Part shown: in pieces, positions 1-8,427 of the stretch
Numbering within the stretch: the first letter of the stretch is position 1
How the letters are laid out: each line of letters starts with the position of its first letter
NCBI GenBank assembly: GCA_913776255.1
Contig: CAJYLV010000009.1
Span: 82,811-146,810 of the forward strand
Reading direction: 5' to 3'
Length of the DNA: 64,000 bases
DNA from: an uncultured Sphingomonas sp.
GTDB taxonomy: Bacteria; Pseudomonadota; Alphaproteobacteria; Sphingomonadales; Sphingomonadaceae
The notes under the pieces: model-generated
What the model was told of the DNA's origin: nothing
The model's input: only the letters and a program-made list of their open reading frames with translations
Databases searched by the model: none
Program-made: the position numbers and the translations under genes

Positions 1-1220
1 TCAAGGTGACCGGCATCGCCGCGCGGATCGGCGAGGCGTGCGAGGTGGTCGAGCCCGGCACCGGGCATGTCGTGCCGGTCGAGGTCGTCGGGATCGCCGG
101 CAACGCCACTGTGCTCACCCCGCTCGGCGACGTGCGCGGGCTGTCGGTCGATGCCGAGGTGATCGTGCGCAGCGGCGACGATCGCGTGGCGTATGGCGAC
201 GCGCTGCTCGGCCGCGTGCTCGACGCGCGCGGCACCCCGATCGACGATCGTGGCCCGCTGCCCGCCGGTCTGCCGCGCCGCGCGCTCCACGCCCCCGCCC
301 CCAATCCGATGCGCCGCCGGCTGATCGACGCCATGCTGCCCACCGGCGTGCGCGCGATCGACACCTTGCTGACGCTCGGCCGCGGGCAACGGATGGGCGT
401 GTTCGCCGCGGCGGGCGGCGGCAAGTCGACGCTGCTCGGCTCGATCGCGCGCTTCGCTGCCGCCGACGTCATCGTCATCGCGCTGATCGGCGAGCGCGGG
501 CGCGAGGTCCGCGAGTTCATCGAGGATGCGCTCGGCCCCGAAGGGCTGGCGCGCGCGGTGATCGTCTGCGCCACCTCCGACCGTGCCGCGATGGAGCGTG
601 TCCGCGCCGCCTATCAGGCGACCGCGATCGCCGAGGGCTTTCGCGCGCAGGGCCGCGACGTGCTGCTGCTGATGGACTCGGTCACCCGCTTCGCGCGCGC
701 GCTGCGCGAGATCGGGCTCGCGGCCGGCGAGCCGGCGGTACGCCGCGGTTTCCCGCCATCGGTCTTCGCCGAGCTGCCGCGGCTGTTCGAGCGCGCCGGC
801 ACCGACGAGACCGGCTCGATCACCGCGATCTATACCGTGCTGCTCGAGGACGAGGACGAGGGCGACCCGGTCGGCGAGGAGGTGCGCTCGATCCTCGACG
901 GCCATATCCTGCTGTCGCGCAAACTCGGCGCGGCCGGCCATTATCCCGCGATCGATATCCTCGGCAGCCTGTCGCGGCTGTTCCCGCGGCTCGCCACCCC
1001 CGACCACCGCGCCGCCGCGACGCGCGTCCGCGCCTTGCTCGCCAAACATGCCGAGATCGAGTTTCTGGTACAGGTCGGCGAGTACAAGCCCGGCGCCGAC
1101 GCGCTCGCCGATCAGGCGATCGCCGCGCGGCCCGAGATCGACGCGTTGCTCCGCCAGCCCCCCGACCGCGCCGAGCCGATCGACACCGGGCTGTTCCGCC
1201 TGCGGGCGATCGGCGGATGA
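1..1220 (+). CDS. sctN: Type III secretion ATPase (SctN/FliI family), 5'-truncated
   Basis: Hexameric ATPase that unloads and unfolds substrates at the base of a type III export apparatus. The gene enters the window already in frame, so the N-terminus is missing (about 404 residues are visible; the family is about 430-450). Visible features are the Walker A GGGKST near visible residues 137-142, the GERGREV segment, and a Walker B strand ending [14 protein letters not shown]. The C-terminal segment reads [22 protein letters not shown]-x-x-G-x-D form is typical of virulence-type SctN/YscN/HrcN, whereas flagellar FliI usually has GAY. Its stop overlaps the start of the next gene (ATGA), so it is translationally coupled to a YscO/FliJ-like and an HpaP-like gene. 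FliI remains the alternative because the rest of the operon lies outside the window. Confidence 0.8.
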   Translation, partial: KVTGIAARIGEACEVVEPGTGHVVPVEVVGIAGNATVLTPLGDVRGLSVDAEVIVRSGDDRVAYGDALLGRVLDARGTPIDDRGPLPAGLPRRALHAPAPNPMRRRLIDAMLPTGVRAIDTLLTLGRGQRMGVFAAAGGGKSTLLGSIARFAAADVIVIALIGERGREVREFIEDALGPEGLARAVIVCATSDRAAMERVRAAYQATAIAEGFRAQGRDVLLLMDSVTRFARALREIGLAAGEPAVRRGFPPSVFAELPRLFERAGTDETGSITAIYTVLLEDEDEGDPVGEEVRSILDGHILLSRKLGAAGHYPAIDILGSLSRLFPRLATPDHRAAATRVRALLAKHAEIEFLVQVGEYKPGADALADQAIAARPEIDALLRQPPDRAEPIDTGLFRLRAIGG

Positions 1221-1678
1221 GCCGCGCGGGCGACGAGCGTCGGCAGGCGACGCAGCTGCTGCGGCTGCGGCAGGTCCGCCTGCAGGCCGCCGCGCGCGCG
1301 CTGGCCGAGGCGCGCGCGCATGCCGACGCGGCGCAGGACGCCGCGCGCCGCGCCGCCGACGCGGCTGCCGCCGCCGCGCAAGGACAGGCCGAGGCGCATG
1401 CCGCGCTCGCCGCCGATCCGGCCGAGGCCGAACGGCGGCTGGCGGTGCTCGACGCCGCACTCTTTCGCCGTTCGGTCGCCGAACGGACCCACAGCGACGC
1501 CGAAGCGGTCCGCGCCGCCGCCGCGGCGGAGGAAAGTGCGCACCGACGTGCCGCGATCATCGCCCGTGCGCGTCACGACCTGCTCGCCGAGCGCACCGCA
1601 ACGCTCCGCCGCCGTGCCCATCTGCGTACCGACGAGCGCCAGCAACGCGACCGCGAGGATACCAGGAGGTTCAAATGA
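1217..1678 (+). CDS. YscO/FliJ-like type III secretion stalk protein (SctO)
   Basis: A 153-residue protein, almost entirely Ala/Arg/Glu-rich alpha helix with heptad-like character and no globular motif. This matches the short coiled-coil hairpin proteins (FliJ, YscO/SctO) that insert into the ATPase ring as a stalk. Sequence alone would not identify it. The assignment rests on size, coiled-coil composition and position immediately after the ATPase, with ATGA overlaps at both ends (starting in the ATPase stop, ending in the start of the next gene). Confidence 0.65.
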   Translation: MSRAGDERRQATQLLRLRQVRLQAAARALAEARAHADAAQDAARRAADAAAAAAQGQAEAHAALAADPAEAERRLAVLDAALFRRSVAERTHSDAEAVRAAAAAEESAHRRAAIIARARHDLLAERTATLRRRAHLRTDERQQRDREDTRRFK

Positions 1679-2316
1679 CCAGCGTTTCCGCGACCCGCAG
1701 CACCCCGACGCGCGCCGCCGAGCCGCAACCGCGTCCCGGACAGGCGCCGCACGGCGACGATGTGCGCGCGATGGGTGACGCTTTCGCGCGTGCGCGCGCG
1801 AAAATGCCGCCCGAAGCCACCGCAACGCGTGCCGCGCCCGCCAAAAACGGCACCGGCAAGGAGGCGGCGCGCACGCCCACCGGCCCCGCGACCGGCGAAA
1901 GCCGCGAACGCGCCGCCGCGCTGCCCACCGACGATCGCCACGCCATCCACCGCGACGAGGACCACGATACCGGCGGCCAGTCGGGCGGCCAGTCCTTCGC
2001 CGGGCAGCTCGCCGCCCCGGTCGTCGGCGTGCCGACGATGCCCGCCCCGCACGTCGATCCCACCGCCTTCGCGCAGCTGCTCGCCGACCTATGGGCGCGC
2101 GAGAACGGCAAGGGCGCGCGCGAGGTCTCGGTGCGCTTCGGGCGCGACGCCTGGCCGGCGACCGGCGCACGGCTGGTCCGCAACGCCGCGGGAACGCTCG
2201 ACATTTCGCTGGAGGTCGCAAGCGGCTCGCCCGATTACGCCGATCGCCTTCCCGGCCTCGCGCGCCATCTGCACGACGCCGGCATCGGGGTCGGCGCGCT
2301 CGCGGTGGCGGGCTGA
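1675..2316 (+). CDS. HpaP/SctP-like type III secretion protein (putative substrate-switch protein)
   Basis: A 213-residue protein. Residues 1 to about 110 are low-complexity, rich in Pro, Ala, Arg and Gly, and probably disordered. The last 80 or so residues form a compact domain with alternating hydrophobic strands (around DAFAQLL-type helix, then EVSVRFGRDAWP and LDISLEVASG), ending in a helix and a hydrophobic tail. A disordered N-terminus plus small beta-rich C-terminus, third in an ATPase-SctO-x operon, fits the HrpP/HpaP/FliK-like length-control or switch proteins. An AGGAGG ribosome-binding site lies just upstream and the start overlaps the previous stop. The family call is inferred from position and architecture more than from conserved residues. 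Confidence 0.55.
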   Translation: MTSVSATRSTPTRAAEPQPRPGQAPHGDDVRAMGDAFARARAKMPPEATATRAAPAKNGTGKEAARTPTGPATGESRERAAALPTDDRHAIHRDEDHDTGGQSGGQSFAGQLAAPVVGVPTMPAPHVDPTAFAQLLADLWARENGKGAREVSVRFGRDAWPATGARLVRNAAGTLDISLEVASGSPDYADRLPGLARHLHDAGIGVGALAVAG

Positions 2317-2324
2317 CCACCCCC

Positions 2325-2364
2325 GTCACCCCGGACTTGATCCGGGGTCCCGCTTCTTCTGCGA
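2325..2364. repeat. Palindromic repeat family A, half copy (A1)
   Basis: Nine bases after the HpaP-like stop codon. The core is the 19-base palindrome CCCCGGACTTGATCCGGGG at 2329-2347 (7-bp stem, 5-base loop), preceded by GTCA and followed by a CCCGCTTCTT arm. Only the left half of the full element is present. It could serve as the 3' hairpin of the secretion operon. Confidence 0.75.
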
Positions 2365-2434
2365 CTAAGCGTTTCGATTAGAGCCACTTCCACCCGATCG
2401 CCCTATCCTCGCCCCCACGATCAGGGAGGTGAGG

Positions 2435-3355
2435 ATGCAGATCGGCCAGACCAATGCGCTAAGTCCCGCATTACGCGCGACAACGCCGCTCCCGCTCGCT
2501 CCCACGACGCTCGGCACGATCGCGCCGTTCGCGGGCACCGCGGCCCGGATGCTCGCCAGCCCCGCCGCGCCCGCGTCGCAGGATCCCGCCGCGCTGCGCG
2601 CCCATGCCTTGCTCGCGCAGGACGTCTACAACGACACCGCCGCGCCGCCCGCCGGCTATCGCGTTGCCAGCGAAGCGGAATTGCGCGACCTCAACCTCGA
2701 TCCCTCCGTGCTGCAAGCCGGCGATTTCCGCGCCCGCGTCTATGTCGAGGGCAACGGCGACGACACGCGCTACGTTATCGCGATGCGCGGGACGCGCTTT
2801 GAAAGCCTCGCCGACTGGACGACCAACGCGCAACAGGCGTTCGGCGCCGAATCCGCGCATTATCGCGCCGCGCTGCTGATCGGCGAGCGCATCGGGCGTT
2901 CCGAGCTGGCGGACCAGGTGTCGTTCACCGGTCACTCGCTCGGCGGCGGGCTCGCCTCGGCCGCGGCGATCGCCGGCGGGCGTCCCGCCGACACCTTCAA
3001 CGCCTCCGGGCTCCACGACGCGACAATCGCACAGGCCGACACGATCCGCGCCGCCAACGGCACGACCACGCAGGCGTCGGTGCAGGCGTGGTACGTCGAC
3101 GGCGAGATCCTGTCGGGCATCCAGGACGGCGGCGACCGCGTGATCGGCGGGGTGCTGGGCGGCATCCTGACCGGCGGGGCGGGCGGCGCGGCGGCGGGCG
3201 CGGTGCTGTTGGACCTGCCCGAAGCCTATGGTACGCGGCATGAAATGGAGGCCGTCGCGCCGGAGGGACTGAATTGGTTCGAACGCAATCTCAGCCCGAT
3301 GCTGCCGATCGACCGGCACAGCATGGATTGGGTGCTGTCGAGCCTGCCGCGCTGA
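2435..3355 (+). CDS. Class 3-type lipase / alpha/beta hydrolase, candidate secreted effector
   Basis: A 306-residue protein. The ATG at 2435 is chosen because AGGGAGG sits five bases upstream; a GTG two codons earlier has no spacing. Residues 1 to about 50 are uncharged, rich in Thr/Ala/Pro/Leu and contain no classical signal peptide, as in type III secretion leaders. The lipase core contains AMRGTRFESLADWTTN and the nucleophile elbow TGHSLGGG (Ser about 168). Later residues include an Asp in AWYVDGEI and a C-terminal His, possible triad members. A glycine-zipper stretch, GGVLGGILTGGAGGAAAGAV, could insert in membranes. Its 3' end overlaps the start region of an exported ankyrin protein. Type III or other contact-dependent secretion is inferred from context only. 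A plain cytosolic lipase is the alternative. Confidence 0.7.
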   Translation: MQIGQTNALSPALRATTPLPLAPTTLGTIAPFAGTAARMLASPAAPASQDPAALRAHALLAQDVYNDTAAPPAGYRVASEAELRDLNLDPSVLQAGDFRARVYVEGNGDDTRYVIAMRGTRFESLADWTTNAQQAFGAESAHYRAALLIGERIGRSELADQVSFTGHSLGGGLASAAAIAGGRPADTFNASGLHDATIAQADTIRAANGTTTQASVQAWYVDGEILSGIQDGGDRVIGGVLGGILTGGAGGAAAGAVLLDLPEAYGTRHEMEAVAPEGLNWFERNLSPMLPIDRHSMDWVLSSLPR

Positions 3356-4278
3356 CGCGCTGGCTGACCCTCGCCGCGGCGCTGGCCATGGTGGTGCCGG
3401 CGACGGCCTGTTCGCGCCCCGCCCCCGCGGCGGCGCAGGGATGCAAGGGACGCGGCGCGACGATGAAGTTCGACGAACGACTGATCCTCAAGGCGGTCAC
3501 CAACGGCCAGTCGGGACGCGACGTTACCGCCGCGGTGTTCGCCGGCGACGTCGCCAAGGTCCGCGCGCTGGCGCAGGCCGATCCGGCCGTGCTCACCACC
3601 CATGTGCCGCCGGCGCGCTACCCCGATTTTCGTCCCGACGGTCAGGCCGGCGACCTGCTGTCGTTCGCCGTCGCACGCTGCGACCCGGCGATGCGCGACG
3701 CGCTGCTCCAGCTCGGCGCCAAGCCCGATGGCACGATCCCCGGCCTGCCGCTCGCGACCGCGATCGACGCGCATGATCTGGACGCGATCCGCGCCCTGCT
3801 CGCCGCTGGCGCCAGCCCCGACCCGCAGGGCGACGACGCCGTCTGGCCGCTGCGCACCGCCGCGCGCGTCGCCGATCCCGCCGCCGCCAGACTGCTGATC
3901 GCGCACAAGGCGAAGCTCGACCGGATCGACGCCACCGGCAGCGGTCCGTTGCAGGACGCGGTCGACATGGACTCGATGCAGGTCGCCGAGGTGCTGATCG
4001 AGGCGGGCGCGAACGCGTGGGCGGTCGGCGCGGGCGGTGCGCTGCCCGCTTATGGCATCGCGCAGCCATTGAAGCTGTCGTCGCCCGACGAGGAAGCCGC
4101 GCGGCAGCGCCTTGAGACGAAATTGCGCGCCAGCGGTGCCCCGTGGCCCCCGCCGGCCCCAGCCGAGGTGAAGGCCGCGATCCGCGAACAGCGCTGGCCA
4201 CCCGCCGCGCTCGTCAAGGTCGGCGCGACACCGCCGCCGCCGGTGGTGGTCGCGACGCTGACCAAGACGACGGGCTAG
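3328..4278 (+). CDS. Exported ankyrin-repeat protein (possible immunity partner of the lipase)
   Basis: About 316 residues from a TTG at 3328; alternative starts are TTG 3274 and CTG 3352. All alternatives overlap or abut the lipase 3' end in another frame. The N-terminus is RWLTLAAALAMVVPATACS, a signal peptide with either signal peptidase cleavage or a weak lipobox at the Cys. The body carries several ankyrin-type helix pairs, for example VAKVRALAQADPAVL, DLDAIRALLAAGASPD, DPAAARLLIAHKAKLD and SMQVAEVLIEAGANAW. Ankyrin repeats bind proteins. Extracytoplasmic ankyrin or Sel1 proteins encoded next to phospholipase effectors are known immunity proteins in other secretion systems. That role here is inference. 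The protein-level ankyrin call is firm; the start is not. Confidence 0.7.
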   Translation: MGAVEPAALTRWLTLAAALAMVVPATACSRPAPAAAQGCKGRGATMKFDERLILKAVTNGQSGRDVTAAVFAGDVAKVRALAQADPAVLTTHVPPARYPDFRPDGQAGDLLSFAVARCDPAMRDALLQLGAKPDGTIPGLPLATAIDAHDLDAIRALLAAGASPDPQGDDAVWPLRTAARVADPAAARLLIAHKAKLDRIDATGSGPLQDAVDMDSMQVAEVLIEAGANAWAVGAGGALPAYGIAQPLKLSSPDEEAARQRLETKLRASGAPWPPPAPAEVKAAIREQRWPPAALVKVGATPPPPVVVATLTKTTG

Positions 4279-4311
4279 CGCAAAGCGACATTCGCCGAGC
4301 CCTCTCTTGAT

Positions 4312-4393
4312 CGTCACCCCGGACTTGATCCGGGGCCCCGCTTGTCCCCGCCAGAAAGAAGAAGCGGGATCCCGCATCAAGTCCGGGATGACG
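4312..4393. repeat. Palindromic repeat family A, full copy (A2)
   Basis: Full inverted element between two convergent genes. It begins CGTCACCCCGGACTTGATCC and ends with the inverted counterpart GTCCGGGATGACG. Inner arms are GCCCCGCTTG and GAAGCGGGATCCCG. Its position suggests a bidirectional terminator or a mobile REP-type element. Confidence 0.8.
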
Positions 4394-4423
4394 AATGGGG
4401 CAAGTGACCGCAACAGAGGCACC

Positions 4424-4798
4424 CTAATCCGCGAACAGCCACGCCCGCGCTTCTTCGACCCTCTCGAACAGCGCGCAGCGTTCGTCGGCGATCCGCTTCG
4501 TCTGCATTCGATGCAACGCCCCCGAAAAGACCAGCGCGATCCGCTTCGACGGGGAATCCGGGCGCACCATCTTCGCGAACTCGGCCGCGACGGTCTGCGG
4601 CACGACGTTCTTGCGCTTCATGTCGATCAAGGTGCGCAGGTGACCATGCCGTGTCCCCTCCGCCACCATCCGCCGCAACGTCGCCCCGACCTCCGCGGCG
4701 AAGCGCGCGGTGATCTCCGCATCCCAGTCGCCGGTCAGCGTCAGTTTCAGGAATTCTCCCGGCGCGTCGGCTTCGATATGGAAGGTTGGCGGTGTCAT
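4424..4798 (-). CDS. STAS/SpoIIAA-like protein
   Basis: A 124-residue soluble protein. The pattern FLKLTLTGDWDAEITARFAAEV, then GHLRTLIDMKRKNVVP, then RIALVFSGALHRMQTKRIA matches the beta-alpha-beta layout of the SpoIIAA-like fold (STAS superfamily), which is found in many proteobacterial stand-alone proteins of unknown role. No catalytic motif is visible. It is a single gene, convergent with the ankyrin gene across repeat A2 and divergent from the dienelactone hydrolase 62 bases away. I cannot name a partner or pathway. Confidence 0.65.
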   Translation of the reverse strand: MTPPTFHIEADAPGEFLKLTLTGDWDAEITARFAAEVGATLRRMVAEGTRHGHLRTLIDMKRKNVVPQTVAAEFAKMVRPDSPSKRIALVFSGALHRMQTKRIADERCALFERVEEARAWLFAD

Positions 4799-4860
4799 CC
4801 CCCGCGATTACACGATGTTGCTTTCGTAATAGTTTCCGGAACAAATAGGACAATTGCCCG

Positions 4861-5604
4861 ATGATCCTGCGCAACGATGAAACCATGGACGTCGAGGTGC
4901 CGGGCAGCGGCACGATGCGGACGCACCTCTTCCGCCCGGTCGTCGAGGGACAATTCCCGGGGGTGTTGCTCTATTCGGAAATCTATCAGGTCACCGCGCC
5001 GATCCGGCGGCTGGCGGCGATGCTGGCAGGCAACGGCTATGTCGTCGCCGTTCCCGAGGTCTACCACGAATACGAACCCGCCGGGACGGTGCTCACCTAT
5101 GACGCCGCCGGGACGGAGCGCGGCAATGCGCTGAAATTCACCAAGCCAGTCGCTGGCTTCGACGCCGACGCCACCGCCGCGATCGGCGCGCTGGCGGCGC
5201 ACCCGGCCTGTACCGGCCGGCTGGCGACGTTCGGCGTGTGCCTCGGCGGCCATCTCGCCTGCCGTGCCGCGCTCGACCCGCGGGTGGCCGCGGCGGCGTG
5301 CTTCTACCCGACCGACATCCACTCGGGCACGCTCGGCGCGGGGCGGAGCGACGACACGCTGGCGCGGCTCTCGGCGCTGCGGGCGGAGCTGATGCTGGTC
5401 TGGGGCCGACAGGACCCGCACGTCCCGCTCGACGGCCGCGCCGCGATCCGCGCGCGGCTGGAGGAGGTCGGCGCCTCCTACGAGTGGCATGAGTGGAACG
5501 CGCAGCACGCCTTCCTGCGCGACGAGGGACCACGCTACGACCCCGCGCTATTCCTGCAGGCGATCCAGCAGACGCTGGCCTTCTTCCGCCGCACAATCGG
5601 CTGA
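4861..5604 (+). CDS. Dienelactone hydrolase family protein
   Basis: A 247-residue cytosolic alpha/beta hydrolase. The nucleophile elbow is GVCLGGHLA, with the Cys that replaces Ser in dienelactone hydrolases. WGRQDPHVPLD carries the acid and NAQHAFLRDEG the His, completing a Cys-Asp-His triad. The length and the family features YEWHEW and AFFRRT near the end are typical. Dienelactone hydrolases open muconolactone-type rings in chlorocatechol degradation, but many homologues lie outside that pathway. No aromatic-degradation genes are nearby, so the substrate is unknown. The gene stands alone and ends at repeat B1. Confidence 0.85.
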   Translation: MILRNDETMDVEVPGSGTMRTHLFRPVVEGQFPGVLLYSEIYQVTAPIRRLAAMLAGNGYVVAVPEVYHEYEPAGTVLTYDAAGTERGNALKFTKPVAGFDADATAAIGALAAHPACTGRLATFGVCLGGHLACRAALDPRVAAAACFYPTDIHSGTLGAGRSDDTLARLSALRAELMLVWGRQDPHVPLDGRAAIRARLEEVGASYEWHEWNAQHAFLRDEGPRYDPALFLQAIQQTLAFFRRTIG

Positions 5605-5610
5605 GTGGCT

Positions 5611-5687
5611 CGTCATTGCGAGCGGAGCGAAGCAATCCAGGGCGTCCTGATCCGGCCGTGGATTGCCGCGCTACGCTCGCAATGACG
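5611..5687. repeat. Palindromic repeat family B (B1)
   Basis: An imperfect inverted repeat of about 77 bases. The left arm is CGTCATTGCGAGCGGAGCGA followed by AGCAATCCAGGGC; the right arm is GGATTGCCGCGCTACGCTCG followed by CAATGACG. It lies between the convergent dienelactone hydrolase and kduD. Near-identical copies are at 54580 and 57200. Confidence 0.85.
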
Positions 5688-5711
5688 AATGAAGGCCCGC
5701 GCGGCGTCGTC

Positions 5712-6479
5712 CTACCGCGCCAGCCACCCGCCATCGACCGCCAGCACATGCCCCTGCACATAGGCCGCTGCGTCCGACGCGAGGAACACCGCCGCCCCGC
5801 CCAGATCGGCCGGCGCGCCCCAGCGCCCCGCCGGTATACGCTCCAGGATCGCGCGGTTTCGTTCGGGATCGGCCTGCAACGCCGCGGTGTTGCTGGTCGC
5901 GATATAGCCCGGCGCGATCGCGTTGACCGTCACATTGTGCTTCGCCCATTCGTTGGCGAGCAGCTTGGTCAGCCCGCCGACCCCGCTCTTCGCCGCGGTA
6001 TAGCTCGGCACGCGGATCCCGCCCTGAAAGGTCAGCATCGACGCGATGTTGATGATCCGCCCGCCCCCGGCGGCGATCATGTGCCGCCCGGCGGCTTGGC
6101 TGAGGAAGAACACCGACTTGAGATTGGTGTCGATCACCGCGTCCCAATCTTCCTCGCTGAAGTCGACCGCGTCTGCGCGCCGGATGATCCCGGCATTGTT
6201 GACGAGAATATCGAGCCGCCCGAACGCATCGAGCGTCTCCGCGACCACACGCCCGACCGGTTCGATCGTCGCGAGATCGGCATGGATCACCGCCGCGCGC
6301 CGCCCCTGCGCGCGAATCTGCGCCGCCGTTTCCTCCGCCGCGGTGCGCCCGACGCAGGCGACATCCGCCCCCGCCTGCGCCAGCGCGACCGCGATCGCCT
6401 GCCCGATCCCGGTGTTCGCGCCGGTGACGATCGCGGCGCGGCCGGTCAGGTCGAACGGATGGCTCAGCGCAGCTGGCAT
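5712..6479 (-). CDS. kduD: 2-dehydro-3-deoxy-D-gluconate 5-dehydrogenase (KduD-type SDR)
   Basis: NAD(P)-dependent short-chain dehydrogenase of about 255 residues. It reduces 2,5-diketo-3-deoxygluconate to 2-keto-3-deoxygluconate, the last step of the unsaturated-uronate branch. Visible features are the cofactor loop TGANTGIG, the NNAG motif, and the catalytic Ser in NIASML with SYTAAKSG (Tyr-x-x-x-Lys). The C-terminal end [13 protein letters not shown] is usual for KduD. The ATG at 6479 is preferred. It lies inside the 3' end of kduI (16-base overlap), so the two are co-translated as in pectinolytic bacteria. A general gluconate or sorbitol SDR is the alternative, but the kduI neighbour supports KduD. 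Confidence 0.9.
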   Translation of the reverse strand: MPAALSHPFDLTGRAAIVTGANTGIGQAIAVALAQAGADVACVGRTAAEETAAQIRAQGRRAAVIHADLATIEPVGRVVAETLDAFGRLDILVNNAGIIRRADAVDFSEEDWDAVIDTNLKSVFFLSQAAGRHMIAAGGGRIINIASMLTFQGGIRVPSYTAAKSGVGGLTKLLANEWAKHNVTVNAIAPGYIATSNTAALQADPERNRAILERIPAGRWGAPADLGGAAVFLASDAAAYVQGHVLAVDGGWLAR

Positions 6480-7300
6480 ATGTCGCACACCTGCATGTCG
6501 TTATAATCCTGGTTCTCGCCCGCCATCGCCCAGATGAAGGTATAGTTGCTGGTCCCTGCGCCCATGTGCACCGACCACGGCGGGCTGATAACGACTTCCT
6601 CATTGTCGACGACGATATGCCGCAGGTCGTCGGGGCGGCCCATGTAATGGAAGACGCGATTGTCGTCCTCCAAATCGAAATAGAGATAGATTTCGCTGCG
6701 CCGCTCATGGACATGCGGCGGCATGGTGTTCCACACCGATCCGGGCTTCAATTGCGTCAGCCCGAGGCACAAAGACGCGCTGGCGCACAGATGCGGCAGC
6801 ACCAATTGGTAGATGGTGCGGTCGTTCGACGTCTCCAGACTGCCGCGCTGCATCGGGTTCGCGTCGGCGAGCGTCACCTTGCGCAGCGGAAACGGCGCGT
6901 GTGCGGGGACGCTGAGCAGATAGAAGCGCGCCCCCTCCCCCGCGAACGTCACCTCGGCCGACCCCATCGGCACGTACAGCGCCTCGTAGCGCGCCAGCTC
7001 GAAGACCTGCCCGTCGACGGTGACGCGGCCGGTGCAGCGCCCGATGTTGACCACCCCCAGCTCGCGGCGTTCGAGCAGCGGATGCCCCGCCGCGCTTTCC
7101 GGCTCGCTGTGCGTCGGCAGTGCCAGCGTCGCCGCACCCGGCACTGCGCCGCCGATGATGAAGCGCTCGCCATGCGAATAGGTCAGCACGATCTCGCCGT
7201 CGCGGAACAGCCCACCGACCAGATAGCGGTCGCGCAGCGCCTGGTTCGACGCGCCCTCCATCATGTCGGGATGTGTGGCGTAATAGGTCTTGGCGTACAC
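6464..7300 (-). CDS. kduI: 5-dehydro-4-deoxy-D-glucuronate isomerase
   Basis: A 278-residue cupin isomerase that converts 5-keto-4-deoxyuronate (from unsaturated galacturonate) to 2,5-diketo-3-deoxygluconate. The zinc-binding cluster [15 protein letters not shown] (His-x-His-x5-Glu) is intact, with a further His in [15 protein letters not shown]. The start is a GTG at 7300 giving [14 protein letters not shown]. The N-terminus YYATHPD and the length are standard for the family, and upstream in-frame extensions fall in the neighbouring gene's shadow. It sits between GH105, which produces its substrate, and kduD, which uses its product. Confidence 0.95.
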   Translation of the reverse strand: MYAKTYYATHPDMMEGASNQALRDRYLVGGLFRDGEIVLTYSHGERFIIGGAVPGAATLALPTHSEPESAAGHPLLERRELGVVNIGRCTGRVTVDGQVFELARYEALYVPMGSAEVTFAGEGARFYLLSVPAHAPFPLRKVTLADANPMQRGSLETSNDRTIYQLVLPHLCASASLCLGLTQLKPGSVWNTMPPHVHERRSEIYLYFDLEDDNRVFHYMGRPDDLRHIVVDNEEVVISPPWSVHMGAGTSNYTFIWAMAGENQDYNDMQVCDICQLR

Positions 7301-7314
7301 GGTCCTGCTCCTGT

Positions 7315-8427
7315 TCAACGGGCGCGGTCGAGCTGCGCGATCTGCGTCGCCGCCAGCAGGAACGCCCCCACGCCGTAATATTGCGTCTCTTGCGCGGCGA
7401 CCTTGTCGGGCCGGTCGCTGACCTGCTGCACCCAGCCGAGCCGCCCGTCGGGCTGGATCGACCGCTCCAGCGCCGCCCAGCCGCGCTTGGCGACCGGGGC
7501 ATAGTCGGCGCGCGGCAGCACCCCGGCGTTGACGCCCCACGCCATGCCATAGGTGAAGAACGCGGTGCCGCTCGATTCCGGCGGCGATCCTTCGGGGGCG
7601 AGCAGCGACGGCGCCCAATAGCCATCGGGCTTCTGCACCGTCTTCAGCTTGGCCGCCATGTTGCGGAACAGCGCTTCCATCCGCACGCGGTCAGGGCTGT
7701 TCTTCGGCAGCAGCGGAATGATCCGCGCCATGCCGGCGAACACCCAGCCGTTGCCGCGCGCCCAGAATTGCTTGCGGCGCTGCGCATCGCGCCGCTCGAA
7801 GAAGCGGCTGTCGCGATAATAAAGCTGTTCGACCGGATCGAGCAGGAAGTCGGTCGTCGCCCAGAATTCACGCAGCGCGAAGTCACGATATTTCGGATCG
7901 CCCGTCTGGCGGCTGAGTTCGACCAACGCGGGCGGCGCCATGAACAGCGCGTCGCACCAGCACCAGCGCGTCAGGCACTCGGTCGCGCCATAGCCCTCCG
8001 GCGGCACCGCAAAGGCGAGCGTCGTCACCGCCGGCTTGTCGACCACCCGGTCGAACGTCGTCTTGGCGCTCGCCAGCGCCTGCGGCGGACCGCCATGCGC
8101 GGCGGCCCACAAATAGCTTTGCACGATCGCATGATCGTCCGCGAAATAGGGCTTCTCGCCCGCACGCCAGCCGTTCGCGCGCCCCATCGCCATGATCGCG
8201 TCCTTGATGCGCGGCGGCGCGCCAGCATCGGCGAGCGCCGTCATCCCGACCCAGAACACCGCCGGCTCCCATGCACGCATGTCGCCGCTGCGCGGGTTCA
8301 CGTCCATATGCGCCAGCTGCCAGTCGGCCAGCTTCACCGCCTGCGCGATCGGACCCTGTTGCTGCGCTGCCGCCGGTGCGGTCACCGCCACGAGACTGGT
8401 GGCGAGGGCAAGGTGTCGAAGGATCAT
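7315..8427 (-). CDS. GH105 unsaturated uronyl hydrolase
   Basis: A 370-residue protein with a signal peptide ([20 protein letters not shown], cleaved near AQQQ), so probably periplasmic. GH105 enzymes remove the 4,5-unsaturated galacturonyl residue left by polysaccharide lyases, using water addition to the enol ether. The six-hairpin (alpha/alpha)6 family pattern is visible: the catalytic Asp in [40 protein letters not shown] and [16 protein letters not shown]. The product feeds KduI. It overlaps the transporter gene by four bases (ATGA) and is 14 bases from kduI, so it belongs to the same operon. YteR/RhiN-type (rhamnogalacturonan) specificity cannot be told from the sequence by eye. Confidence 0.93.
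   Translation of the reverse strand: MILRHLALATSLVAVTAPAAAQQQGPIAQAVKLADWQLAHMDVNPRSGDMRAWEPAVFWVGMTALADAGAPPRIKDAIMAMGRANGWRAGEKPYFADDHAIVQSYLWAAAHGGPPQALASAKTTFDRVVDKPAVTTLAFAVPPEGYGATECLTRWCWCDALFMAPPALVELSRQTGDPKYRDFALREFWATTDFLLDPVEQLYYRDSRFFERRDAQRRKQFWARGNGWVFAGMARIIPLLPKNSPDRVRMEALFRNMAAKLKTVQKPDGYWAPSLLAPEGSPPESSGTAFFTYGMAWGVNAGVLPRADYAPVAKRGWAALERSIQPDGRLGWVQQVSDRPDKVAAQETQYYGVGAFLLAATQIAQLDRAR

Noticed and set aside
1..1220. Plain flagellar FliI identity for the first gene
   Set aside because: The GEY-x-x-G-x-D C-terminus and the HpaP-like third gene favour an injectisome ATPase, but the flagellar option is kept open in the entry.
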